The notes under the pieces: model-generated
Seen by the model: only the letters and a program-made list of their open reading frames with translations
Told to the model about the DNA's origin: nothing
The model's database searches: none
Shown: positions 7,923-14,417 of the stretch, one piece after another
How the letters are laid out: the number at the start of each line of letters is the position of its first letter
How positions within the stretch are numbered: the first letter of the stretch is position 1
NCBI GenBank assembly: GCA_937900065.1
Contig: CALCDS010000229.1
Span: 1 to 16,112, forward strand
Direction of reading: 5' to 3'
Source: an uncultured Clostridiaceae bacterium
GTDB taxonomy: Bacteria; Bacillota; Clostridia; Clostridiales; Oxobacteraceae
Length of the DNA stretch: 16,112 bases
Translations under genes and position numbers: made by a program

Positions 7923-8789
7923 TCAGCTGTTTTGAGTTTTTTCAATATATAATATGCCTATTGTTTTTTTACCGCAATGAGAAGCTATAACGCATCCTGC
8001 ATCTGTAACGAGTATCTCATCAGGCGATATTGCTTTTTGTAAACCGTCTTTGATATATTCTATATCTTCCTTACTGGAAAAACTGTGAGTTATAAATATC
8101 CTGTGAGGGTCTATCCTATCTTTTTTGATCAGCGCTGTTTCAAGCAATCCATTTAAGACGGCAGTCCTTTTGCCGTTAAACTTCTCACCCACAGCCATTT
8201 TCCCTTCGCTTACAATTATTCTTGGATGAATTGAAAAAATCGAACTCATCCATCTTGCAAGGGATGAGCATCTGCCGCCCATATAAAGGAATTTCAATGT
8301 ATCGATTATAAATGAGCTCCTCACCAATGGAACTGTTGCAGATACTTTTTCATATATGCTCTTTGCATCATCAACACCTTTCATAGCCAATTCTGAAGCC
8401 ATAAGCACGAGCAGCCCTATCCCTGATGATAAATTGAGAGAGTCTATTACATATATTCTTCCTTGTGGAAAATCTTTACTGGCTATGCGGGCGTTCTGCA
8501 CGGTTGAAGAAAAGTATGAGGATATGCCTATATATATTATGTCATAACCTTTATCCACCCATGGTTTAAATGCATTTGTGTAATCCGTGGGAGATGCAGC
8601 TGCCGTTTTTGGAAGCTTTTTCTTTTTTTCAACTAATTCATATAATTTTTTTTCATTGATTTCAATACCATCTTTATAACTCGCATCATCAAAAATCACA
8701 TATAAAGGCACGATAGATATGTTGTACGCATTTATAAGGTCTTCTGACAAACTTGCCGTGCTATCTGTGAAAATTTTAACCGGATTCAT
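7923..8789 (-). CDS. DegV family fatty-acid-binding protein (FakB-like)
   Basis: A 288-residue DegV family protein. The family binds one fatty acid in a buried pocket; in several Firmicutes, members (FakB) present fatty acids to the kinase FakA for entry into phospholipid synthesis. Visible hallmarks are TDSTASL near the N-terminus, TAAASPTDYTNAF around residues 60-72, the central ISSYFSSTVQNA, and YMGGRCSSLARWMSS followed by IHPRIIVSEGKM. No fakA homologue is in the window, so fatty-acid specificity and partner are inferred from family only. The start is ATG 8789 with AGGAGG about eight bases upstream on -. It is convergent with nifJ and shares its terminator. The radical SAM gene lies upstream on the same strand, 175 bp away. 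Confidence 0.92.
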   Translation of the reverse strand: MNPVKIFTDSTASLSEDLINAYNISIVPLYVIFDDASYKDGIEINEKKLYELVEKKKKLPKTAAASPTDYTNAFKPWVDKGYDIIYIGISSYFSSTVQNARIASKDFPQGRIYVIDSLNLSSGIGLLVLMASELAMKGVDDAKSIYEKVSATVPLVRSSFIIDTLKFLYMGGRCSSLARWMSSIFSIHPRIIVSEGKMAVGEKFNGKRTAVLNGLLETALIKKDRIDPHRIFITHSFSSKEDIEYIKDGLQKAISPDEILVTDAGCVIASHCGKKTIGILYIEKTQNS

Positions 8790-8816
8790 TTATTATACCT
8801 CCTGGTTATGAAACAT

Positions 8817-8882
8817 TTTTTGAAGTTTATTCAAAAAGGTGTTTTAACCGTTTATATTATGATTACATAGTAATATATTACT
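8817..8882. promoter_or_regulatory. Palindromes in the degV upstream region
   Basis: Two inverted repeats precede degV: TTTTTGAA (8817-8824) with TTCAAAAA (8830-8837) around a 5-nt spacer, and a perfect 14-bp palindrome AGTAATATATTACT (8869-8882). Either could be an operator or a leader hairpin. Neither matches a regulator I can name with confidence. The rest of 8790-8964 is AT-rich with no gene. Confidence 0.3.
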
Positions 8883-8964
8883 TAAAAATAACAAAAAATG
8901 CAATTTTATTGACATCAATGTCTGAAAAATTTTTGATTAAAATCATATTACACTGTAAGGATTG

Positions 8965-9867
8965 TTATATGCCTTTATTATTAAAGTCGGGTGTGTATGC
9001 GGTTTGCGCTGAATTGCAATCCTGCGTATATCCATTTTCGAGGCCTATCGAAATCGAATAATCCACAAGCCATTCATAGGATTTTTGAGACACTCTCTTA
9101 TTTATTTCTGGATATTTATGAGCATCATACATTGGTACATATTGGCTCATAAGGCTTATATATATGCTCTTTGGAAGATTTTGAGATATCCAATCTAAAA
9201 TCTTCTTGGATTCCGACAGCAATCCTGGAAGAAGCAGATGCCTTATTATCAGACCCTTTTTTATAAGCCCGCCCTCGAGTACGGGGGAGCCCACCTGCTT
9301 AAACATTTCAATTACAGCCTCTGATGCATATTTAAAATAATCCGGGGTTTTGGAATACTTAGTTGAATATGCGCTGCTGAAATATTTTATATCAGGCAAG
9401 TACACATCTATATATCCCTTAAGATATTTTAATGTTTCAATATTCTCATAACCGTTTGAATTATATATAACCGGTACGGATAACCCATTTGACTTTGCCA
9501 ATTGAAGAGCCTCTATTATTTGAGGCACATAATGAGTCGGCGATACCAGATCAATGTTATTGGCACCTCTCTCTTGAAGTTTGATAAAAACATCTGCTAA
9601 GTCTTCTACTGACATTTCCTTTCCACTATGTTTCTGGCTTATGCCAAAGTTTTGGCAAAATACACATGCCATGCTGCAGTTCGAGAAAAATACTGCGCCT
9701 GATCCTCTTTGGCCGCTTATGCAGGGTTCCTCCCACATATGGAGCATAGCTTTTGCGGCTTTTATATTTTTGCCTGCATTGCAGTAGCCAGTTTCGCCTT
9801 TGAGCCTGTTTACTTTGCATCTTCTGGGACACAATTCACATTTTTCAAGCAGTTTTATTATATCCAT
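8965..9867 (-). CDS. Radical SAM protein, PflX / pyruvate-formate-lyase-activase-like
   Basis: A 300-residue radical SAM protein of the PflX type (often annotated as putative pyruvate formate-lyase activating enzyme). The SAM/[4Fe-4S] motif is CSMACVFC (Cys64, Cys68, Cys71, CxxxCxxC). An N-terminal Cys set (Cys10, Cys13, Cys17, Cys29 in CELCPRRC and GYC) suggests a second metal site. The motif SPTHYVPQI and the C-terminal SQYVPMYDAHKYPEI fit this family. No glycyl radical enzyme gene is adjacent, so a pyruvate formate-lyase role is not supported by context; the substrate is unknown. The frame extends to GTG 9876, but the ribosome binding site AGAGG (9880-9876) overlaps that codon, so ATG 9867 is chosen. 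Confidence 0.88.
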   Translation of the reverse strand: MDIIKLLEKCELCPRRCKVNRLKGETGYCNAGKNIKAAKAMLHMWEEPCISGQRGSGAVFFSNCSMACVFCQNFGISQKHSGKEMSVEDLADVFIKLQERGANNIDLVSPTHYVPQIIEALQLAKSNGLSVPVIYNSNGYENIETLKYLKGYIDVYLPDIKYFSSAYSTKYSKTPDYFKYASEAVIEMFKQVGSPVLEGGLIKKGLIIRHLLLPGLLSESKKILDWISQNLPKSIYISLMSQYVPMYDAHKYPEINKRVSQKSYEWLVDYSISIGLENGYTQDCNSAQTAYTPDFNNKGI

Positions 9868-9886
9868 CACTAGCACCTCTTATGAA

Positions 9887-9916
9887 ATTATAGCAAAGCT
9901 ATTTGGATAATGCCAA
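9887..9916 (-). promoter_or_regulatory. Promoter of the radical SAM gene
   Basis: On -, TTGGCA (9916-9911) and TATAAT (9892-9887) are 18 bp apart, with TGC directly before the -10 (extended -10). The start point would be near 9880, giving a very short leader that begins at the ribosome binding site. Confidence 0.6.
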
Positions 9917-9975
9917 TACAAGAAAAAGCTGCGGTAAATTGCCTTACCATAAAACATAAAATAAAACTTATGTAT

Positions 9976-10015
9976 TCTTAAAGAAATCTTAATATAAACG
10001 ATAAAGAACTTAACA
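9976..10015 (+). promoter_or_regulatory. Candidate Pho box upstream of the phosphatase
   Basis: TCTTAA occurs at 9976-9981 and 9987-9992, exactly 11 bp apart, and a further ACTTAACA begins at 10008, 21 bp on. PhoP sites in Gram-positive bacteria are TTAACA-like direct repeats with about 11-bp phase, so these could be a phosphate-starvation operator for the downstream phosphatase. The match is partial and the -10 is not certain (TATAGA at 10030 or TATAAA at 10036). Confidence 0.4.
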
Positions 10016-10065
10016 AGTGACATTTAAAATATAGATATAAAATTGTAAAGGAGTGAATTATTAGA

Positions 10066-11916
10066 ATGCAAAGGAAAGCAATATCTTTATGCTTAGCATT
10101 AATTTTGGTATTTCCATTAATATTTTCAGGCGAAGCTAACGCTGCATCGATTTATGATCAGACGGAAATTGATGCGAACCTCAACTCCTCTGCAACACCG
10201 GATCATATCGTGCTCTCGTGGACGGGTGATCCGACCACGACCCAATCTATAACTTGGAGAACTATAGGAACAGTTGAAAGTGGTGAAGTGCAGTACAGAG
10301 AAAAAGGAAGCTCAAGTTTTAAAACGGTTGCAGCAACAAAAAGTCAATTGACAACGATTGACGCAGACAATCCACCTAAAACATCAGTCAACATTTTCAG
10401 GGCAACAGTGACAGGACTTAAACCGGGAACGACATATGAGTATAAAGTAGGAAGCGAAGAAAATTTCAGCGAGATAAACAGCTTTAAGACTGAAGCAAGC
10501 AACACAAATAAGTTTAAATTTATTGTATTTGGTGATTCACAAAGCGGAGATGCAACAAAGCCCATATATTCACCATGGCATGACACAGTACAAAAGGCAT
10601 TTGCTGAAAATAAAGATGCTAGTTTTGTAATAAACCTTGGCGACCTTATAGAACAGGGACAAAGTTATCAGCATTGGAACAATTGGTTTGCAGCCGCAAA
10701 GGGAGTAATAGACAATATACCGGAGATGCCTGTTCAGGGCAACCATGAAACATATGTACCAAATGACGGTTCTACAAAACCCGTGTACTTTATAAACCAG
10801 TTTAGTGTACCAAACAACGGACCTGACGGCTTTAAGGGACAAACATATTCATTCAATTATGGAAACACTCATTTTGTTGTGCTTGACAGCCAGGAAGACG
10901 AAGAAGCTCCAAATGATGATTCATTCCTGAAAGCACAGGCTCAGTGGTTAGACAATGATCTTGCAAATAACAACCAGAAATGGACGATAGTTTCATTCCA
11001 CAAGACTCCGTATTATATTAAGAAGACGAGAAACAATCCGGCAGTAAAGGACATATTGACGCCGATAATTGAAAAGCATCATGTGGACATCGTATTAAAC
11101 GGACATGACCATGGAGTTGCAAGGACTTATCCAATAAACGGAGGGAAATATTATACGGATTATTCCAAAGGGACAGTTTACTATGTCACAGGAAGAAGCG
11201 GAAACAAATATTACACTGACCTTAATAAAAAGGTTTGGGATGCTTTATTTATAGATGCTCAGGATAGTCCGACATATGAAGTGGTTGACATCGATGGAGG
11301 CAAACTTTCAATAAAGTCTTACAAGTATAATACATCGAATTATTCAACACCTACACTAATAGATACGCTTACAATAGATAAAGATAATCCCGCAAACAGC
11401 ACGGCTTTAAAGATAAATAGAAGCGAGAACACGCAGCTTGCAATAGCAGGCACATTGCAGCAAGGGTATAATGTAACTGTTGCAAACAACAAAGCATATA
11501 TTGATCCGGCATTGATTGCAAAGTACTATGGCGGGACATATGATAAAAATTCATTGAAATTGACTGTGAATAAAAAAGACTATGTGTATACAAAAGCGGA
11601 TCTTTTAAACAATGATAGTTCAAAAGTAAACCTTGATGCAATTTATAAATCAGGCATAGATGCAAGTTATAATGATGGAATAAATACCATCCTTGTCGAC
11701 ATTACAGGAAGGACAAATGCTGCAGGCTTTAAAGGATTTACAATCACACAGACTGCAAAGGGCAACTCTTCTAACAGCGATCCTTCGGGAAATAATCAGC
11801 AGGATCTGCCGAAAACAGACCGCTCAACGAATGCAGGTTTATATGTTATATCAGGCCTATTCCTTTTGGCAGCAGGATTATTCATAAGGATCAAATTAAG
11901 GGAAAAAACCAATTAG
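10066..11916 (+). CDS. Secreted metallophosphoesterase with LPKTD cell-wall sorting signal
   Basis: A 616-residue exported phosphoesterase. Residues 1-26 form a signal peptide ending AANA-like (SGEANA, then ASIYD). Residues about 43-142 resemble the fibronectin-like N-terminal domain of purple acid phosphatases. The calcineurin-like catalytic domain carries GDSQ (156-159), GDL (192-194), GNHE (225-228), SFHKTP (His312) and GHDH (346-349). The Tyr iron ligand of true purple enzymes (GDxxY) is absent, so a generic dinuclear metallophosphatase is more likely. Residues about 447-552 resemble a copper-amine-oxidase-N-like surface domain. The C-terminus has LPKTD (581-585), a hydrophobic helix and a basic tail, the layout of a sortase substrate. 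The start ATG follows AAAGGAG with a rather long 12-nt gap. A sortase gene follows. The substrate (phosphomonoester, nucleotide or other) cannot be read from sequence. Confidence 0.9.
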   Translation: MQRKAISLCLALILVFPLIFSGEANAASIYDQTEIDANLNSSATPDHIVLSWTGDPTTTQSITWRTIGTVESGEVQYREKGSSSFKTVAATKSQLTTIDADNPPKTSVNIFRATVTGLKPGTTYEYKVGSEENFSEINSFKTEASNTNKFKFIVFGDSQSGDATKPIYSPWHDTVQKAFAENKDASFVINLGDLIEQGQSYQHWNNWFAAAKGVIDNIPEMPVQGNHETYVPNDGSTKPVYFINQFSVPNNGPDGFKGQTYSFNYGNTHFVVLDSQEDEEAPNDDSFLKAQAQWLDNDLANNNQKWTIVSFHKTPYYIKKTRNNPAVKDILTPIIEKHHVDIVLNGHDHGVARTYPINGGKYYTDYSKGTVYYVTGRSGNKYYTDLNKKVWDALFIDAQDSPTYEVVDIDGGKLSIKSYKYNTSNYSTPTLIDTLTIDKDNPANSTALKINRSENTQLAIAGTLQQGYNVTVANNKAYIDPALIAKYYGGTYDKNSLKLTVNKKDYVYTKADLLNNDSSKVNLDAIYKSGIDASYNDGINTILVDITGRTNAAGFKGFTITQTAKGNSSNSDPSGNNQQDLPKTDRSTNAGLYVISGLFLLAAGLFIRIKLREKTN

Positions 11917-11940
11917 GCCAAAGATGATGGAAAAAAAGAT

Positions 11941-12004
11941 AACAGGGACGGTTAACAAATATTTTTATTTAGCCAATGCAAAATTGTTAACTATCCCTAT
12001 TTTT
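11941..12004 (+). terminator. Long-loop hairpin after the phosphatase, terminator- or REP-like
   Basis: AACAGGGACGGTTAACAA (11941-11958) pairs with TTGTTAACTATCCCTATT (11984-12001) with a few mismatches, some of them G-U. The loop is 25 nt and ATTTTT follows. It could terminate the phosphatase mRNA. The motif GGGACGGTT also resembles sequences common in clostridial interspersed palindromes, so a REP-like origin is possible. Confidence 0.5.
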
Positions 12005-12083
12005 ATGGGGTAAAGCAGAATATCAAACTGCCTTAATGTTTTTACGAGGCATTTTAAATCTTATTGTGAATGAAGCGAATATC

Positions 12084-12136
12084 AAGACAAACTATATAGT
12101 ATTTTGCCAAAGGCGTTTAAATTGATGGTTTGTCTT
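12084..12136. promoter_or_regulatory. Inverted repeat before the sortase gene
   Basis: AAGACAAAC (12084-12092) and GTTTGTCTT (12128-12136) form a 9-bp perfect inverted repeat with a 35-nt spacer. It ends 20 bases before the sortase start codon. A TATAGT at 12095-12100 lies inside. It may be an operator or an attenuating stem; the regulator is unknown. Confidence 0.35.
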
Positions 12137-12155
12137 ATTTGAAGAGGGTGGTTCT

Positions 12156-12764
12156 GTGAAAATCATAACCTGGAGTAAAAAGCATATTGACATTCTACTT
12201 ATTATAGCAGGATTGTCCCTTATCGCTTTTTCCATGTATTCGATACTTGAGCCATGGATATATCAAAAAATCGCACTGAGGGAGAATGCAAAAACAGCGG
12301 ATAGTTATATAAACAAGAAAGGCATAAACAGGTTATTGAATGATTACAATCCCATACCCATCAAAAGAGAAGAATATGAAAGCGGTATGATGGTCATTGA
12401 TATACCGAAATTGAATGTACATGCGAGTGTGATAAATGGGACTAGCACTGAAGATTTGAAACTTGGACCTGCTCTTTTTGAAATAAGCCCTCTTCCGGAT
12501 GCAAAAGGAGGAAATGTATGCATAGCAGCTCACAGGGACAGGTGGTTTAAGGAAATCGATAAGCTTAATAAAGATGATGAGGTAATGCTTAGTTTTAACG
12601 GCAAGAGATATGTATATAAAGTAGAAAAAATATTTATAGTCGCTAAAAATGATTGGTCAATAACATACGATACCGGATATACGGCATTGACTCTTGTAAC
12701 CTGCATATCGACTTCTGATTCGGAAAAGAGGATTATAGTACGAGCAAAGCTTAAAGATGGATAG
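12156..12764 (+). CDS. Sortase (class D-like) transpeptidase
   Basis: A 202-residue membrane-anchored cysteine transpeptidase. One N-terminal helix (about residues 12-30) holds it in the membrane with the catalytic domain outside. Catalytic residues are visible: His126 in IAAHRDRW, Cys183 in TLVTC, and Arg192 in KRIIVRA. The TLVTC signature and single N-terminal anchor point to class D-like sortases rather than class B. The start is GTG 12156 after GAGGG (12143-12147). The gene directly upstream (240 bp away) encodes a protein with an LPKTD sorting signal, so it probably attaches that phosphoesterase to the cell wall; other substrates may exist elsewhere in the genome. A hairpin and an inverted repeat in the gap suggest separate or attenuated transcription. 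No clear terminator follows. Confidence 0.92.
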   Translation: MKIITWSKKHIDILLIIAGLSLIAFSMYSILEPWIYQKIALRENAKTADSYINKKGINRLLNDYNPIPIKREEYESGMMVIDIPKLNVHASVINGTSTEDLKLGPALFEISPLPDAKGGNVCIAAHRDRWFKEIDKLNKDDEVMLSFNGKRYVYKVEKIFIVAKNDWSITYDTGYTALTLVTCISTSDSEKRIIVRAKLKDG

Positions 12765-12932
12765 TAGTGTCATGCAGAAATTTTGCAATATAGCATCCCA
12801 AAAATATAATCCTTGTTTAAACTGCATATTTGAATATACGAACTTTAATGATTATTTTTTTGCGCTGATTTAATTGTATAATAAATAGATTGTTCAAAAT
12901 TCAATGTTGTACAAGTTTATATGCAAAAACCG

Positions 12933-12993
12933 TTTGGATAATTGAGGACAATGTGGATATATTTGGGGATTATGTGCATAAAACTGTGGATAA
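12933..12993. other. Cluster of DnaA-box-like sequences
   Basis: Within 61 bp there are TTTGGATAA (12933-12941, 8/9), TGTGGATAT (12952-12960, 8/9), TGGGGATTA (12964-12972, 7/9), TGTGCATAA (12973-12981, 8/9) and a perfect TGTGGATAA (12985-12993, complement of TTATCCACA). All have the same orientation and several lie 12 bp apart. Such a cluster marks a DnaA-binding region: part of an origin, or a titration or regulatory site outside it. No dnaA, dnaN or rpmH gene is nearby. The stretch 12765-13175 has no protein gene; besides this cluster and repeat copy 3 it holds only AT-rich DNA with a 4-bp GCC/GGC stem near 13048. Confidence 0.6.
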
Positions 12994-13122
12994 TTATGGC
13001 AATGACAGATTGAATATACATAATCAACAATGAGCAAAAAAATAATGCCTGCAAAAGGCAAAAAAATGATTTAAACAAGGCAAAGGACTAATTGAAATTT
13101 TAACATAAGCCTTAGAACTTAA

Positions 13123-13177
13123 AAAGTGTGAACAGGCGAACAGGATGCTCAAAAAATCAACATTATACTTTAAGTCT
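13123..13177. repeat. Palindromic interspersed repeat, copy 3 (half copy)
   Basis: The centre and right half are present: AAGTGTGAACAGGCGAACAGGA (13124-13145 region), then the arm TGCTCAAAAAATCAACAT (13146-13163) and the tail TATACTTTA. The centre is in the same orientation as in copy 2. The matching left arm is missing, so this is a decayed or truncated copy. Its end touches the stop codon of the small membrane-protein gene on - (13176-13178). Confidence 0.7.
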
Positions 13178-13349
13178 AAAATAAAAATGCAAGTATATTA
13201 AATCCTAAGTTCAGGATAATGATTATAAACCAAAAGGCTGCTCCAAATATTATTAATTTCAGCAGACAACCCGTAACTTTTAAAGCTATCTTAAGTGCCA
13301 AAATTATTATAAAAAGGCTTAATATTATCGATAATACTTCCGACATCAT
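13176..13349 (-). CDS. Small two-helix membrane protein of unknown function
   Basis: A 57-residue reading frame on - from ATG 13349 (or the next ATG, 13346) to TAG at 13178-13176. The peptide is almost entirely hydrophobic, with two predicted membrane helices (about residues 5-20 and 30-50) split by a short basic-polar turn (KVTG, KL). Such composition over a whole frame is unlikely by chance even in AT-rich DNA. The ribosome binding site is modest (GGGAAG about seven bases upstream). I do not recognise the family. A promoter-like pair and a 13-codon mini-ORF lie upstream on the same strand. A 79-codon frame on the opposite strand (13219-13458) is best seen as its shadow. The tail of repeat copy 3 lies just past the stop. 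Confidence 0.6.
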   Translation of the reverse strand: MMSEVLSIILSLFIIILALKIALKVTGCLLKLIIFGAAFWFIIIILNLGFNILAFLF

Positions 13350-13368
13350 ATCACTTCCCAGAATGAAT

Positions 13369-13410
13369 CTATATGTATATTCTATTAATAAAACTTTTAA
13401 AGTGCAACAT
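13369..13410 (-). CDS. Thirteen-codon mini-ORF upstream of the small membrane protein
   Basis: On -, GGAGGG (13425-13420) lies nine bases before ATG 13410, the best ribosome binding site in this area. The frame ends after 13 codons (peptide MLHFKSFINRIYI) at TAG 13371-13369, 19 nt before the ATG of the membrane protein. It could be a leader peptide that couples or controls translation, or a chance match. Readthrough into the membrane gene is not possible in this frame. Confidence 0.35.
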   Translation of the reverse strand: MLHFKSFINRIYI

Positions 13411-13460
13411 GAATATAATCCCTCCGCGTTAAAATATGGATGCTGTTTTTGCTATTAAAA

Positions 13461-13488
13461 AATGTATAGATAGTTTAGTTGATGTCAA
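13461..13488 (-). promoter_or_regulatory. Promoter candidate for the mini-ORF and small membrane protein
   Basis: On -, a perfect TTGACA (13488-13483) is followed after 16 bp by TACATT (13466-13461). Transcription would start near 13454, about 30 nt before the GGAGGG of the mini-ORF. Confidence 0.45.
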
Positions 13489-13511
13489 ATTGATATGTTT
13501 TTTTGAAAATA

Positions 13512-13557
13512 GTGTCTATAGATACAAGTGGTACTGTGGCTCATCACAGTATATAAT
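13512..13557 (+). promoter_or_regulatory. Twin palindromes and -10 upstream of the DUF2695-like gene
   Basis: TACTGTG (13532-13538) and CACAGTA (13545-13551) form a 7-bp inverted repeat with a 6-nt spacer, abutting TATAAT at 13552-13557. An imperfect palindrome centred on CTATAG lies at 13512-13525. No clear -35 is seen, which would fit an activator- or repressor-controlled promoter. Confidence 0.35.
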
Positions 13558-13666
13558 TATTGCAAAAGGATACCATACATTTTAATGGTTATTTAAGAGA
13601 TGTATCGTAAATGAAGTTTAAAATTATAGCATGCAGTAATGGAATAAATATTAGGGGGGATTTTAG

Positions 13667-13975
13667 ATGTCTGAGTTTAAAGCATATATAAGAGATGACG
13701 AGATAATGCTTGAAGGTGCAGATGATAAGATTGAGCTTTTTTCGCAATTTCTCGATGATATGGATGAAGCAACCGATGCCTCGTCGTGTGATTGCAGATC
13801 GAACGATAAAGTCAGGACAGTAGTTGAAAATTACTTTCCTGACTATGTGGATGAAATAATGGAATTGTTCGAAGATAATGACGGGTACTGCAATTGTGAA
13901 ATAGGGACAAATGTGATGGGCAAGAACAGCGTGGTAAGGAAGCTTGGGCGTTTTATGGATATGCAGGACATATAA
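13667..13975 (+). CDS. Small acidic DUF2695-like protein
   Basis: A 102-residue, strongly acidic, soluble protein with no signal peptide or membrane helix. The stretch DGYCNCEIGTNVM (residues 72-84) resembles the conserved CDCE segment of the DUF2695 family, and a second CxC pair (Cys41, Cys43) lies in a Ser/Cys-rich region. The two CxC pairs could bind a metal or form disulfides; this is inference. The function of the family is unknown to me. The start ATG follows a purine-rich GGGGGGA (13654-13660) six bases upstream. It stands alone, with a terminator after it and convergent genes beyond. Palindromes near 13512-13557 suggest regulation. Confidence 0.75.
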   Translation: MSEFKAYIRDDEIMLEGADDKIELFSQFLDDMDEATDASSCDCRSNDKVRTVVENYFPDYVDEIMELFEDNDGYCNCEIGTNVMGKNSVVRKLGRFMDMQDI

Positions 13976-14027
13976 AAAAGGCATTAAGGGAATTTTTCTA
14001 CTTATGAATTATAAATTAATAGTGATT

Positions 14028-14063
14028 GCTGCACAATAAATAGTTTATTGTGCAGCAGACTTT
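14028..14063 (+). terminator. Terminator after the DUF2695-like gene
   Basis: A perfect 13-bp stem, GCTGCACAATAAA (14028-14040) with TTTATTGTGCAGC (14044-14056), has a 3-nt loop and is followed by AGACTTTTT. A T-run is present only on the + side. Confidence 0.85.
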
Positions 14064-14100
14064 TTGGCGCTTTGCTATCCTCATATCGCAACAATAATTT

Positions 14101-14379
14101 TCAATCTGCGATAAGGTCCTTATATTTTTCATTTTCAGTCATTAACTTTTTTGCAAAAGAGCAAGTAGGGACAATCTTTTTATTTCCCTCTCTGGCATAC
14201 TCTGCTGCCTTTTCTACCAGACGCTCTCCTATGCCTAATCCACGCAATTTTGGAGAAACATATGTATGATTGACGATTATCTTATCCTCTCCCAAAGGAA
14301 TAAATGTTATTTCAGCTATCGGATTTTCGCTGTCTTCTCCAATATAGAACTTGTTGTTGTCCATCTTTATATCCTCCAT
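14101..14379 (-). CDS. Small GNAT-family N-acetyltransferase (YidJ-like)
   Basis: A 92-residue minimal GNAT protein. The acetyl-CoA-binding motif is visible as VSPKLRGLGIGERL (residues 41-54, with RGLGIG as the Q/RxxGxG element), preceded by the beta strand KIIVNHTYV and followed by PTCSFAKKLM, typical of the short YidJ/YjdJ class. Family members are presumed acetyl-CoA-dependent acyltransferases; the substrate is unknown. The start ATG 14379 has AGGAGG seven bases upstream. A second in-frame ATG (14364) also has a GGAGG before it, so a 5-residue shorter form is possible. It starts 38 bp after the patatin stop codon, so the two form an operon. Confidence 0.85.
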   Translation of the reverse strand: MEDIKMDNNKFYIGEDSENPIAEITFIPLGEDKIIVNHTYVSPKLRGLGIGERLVEKAAEYAREGNKKIVPTCSFAKKLMTENEKYKDLIAD

Positions 14380-14417
14380 ACTTTTACCTCCTCTTTTAGG
14401 ATATACCTATCAACTGA

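Noticed and set aside
8965..9867. Radical SAM gene as a true pyruvate formate-lyase activator
   Set aside because: No glycyl radical enzyme gene is present and the N-terminal Cys set fits the PflX class better; nifJ serves pyruvate oxidation here.
9902..9910. TTTGGATAA as another DnaA box
   Set aside because: It is an isolated 8/9 match overlapping the promoter region of the radical SAM gene; single near-matches are expected by chance.
13219..13458. 79-codon frame on + strand
   Set aside because: It is antisense to the coherent small membrane-protein frame, has no good ribosome binding site, and its sequence looks random.
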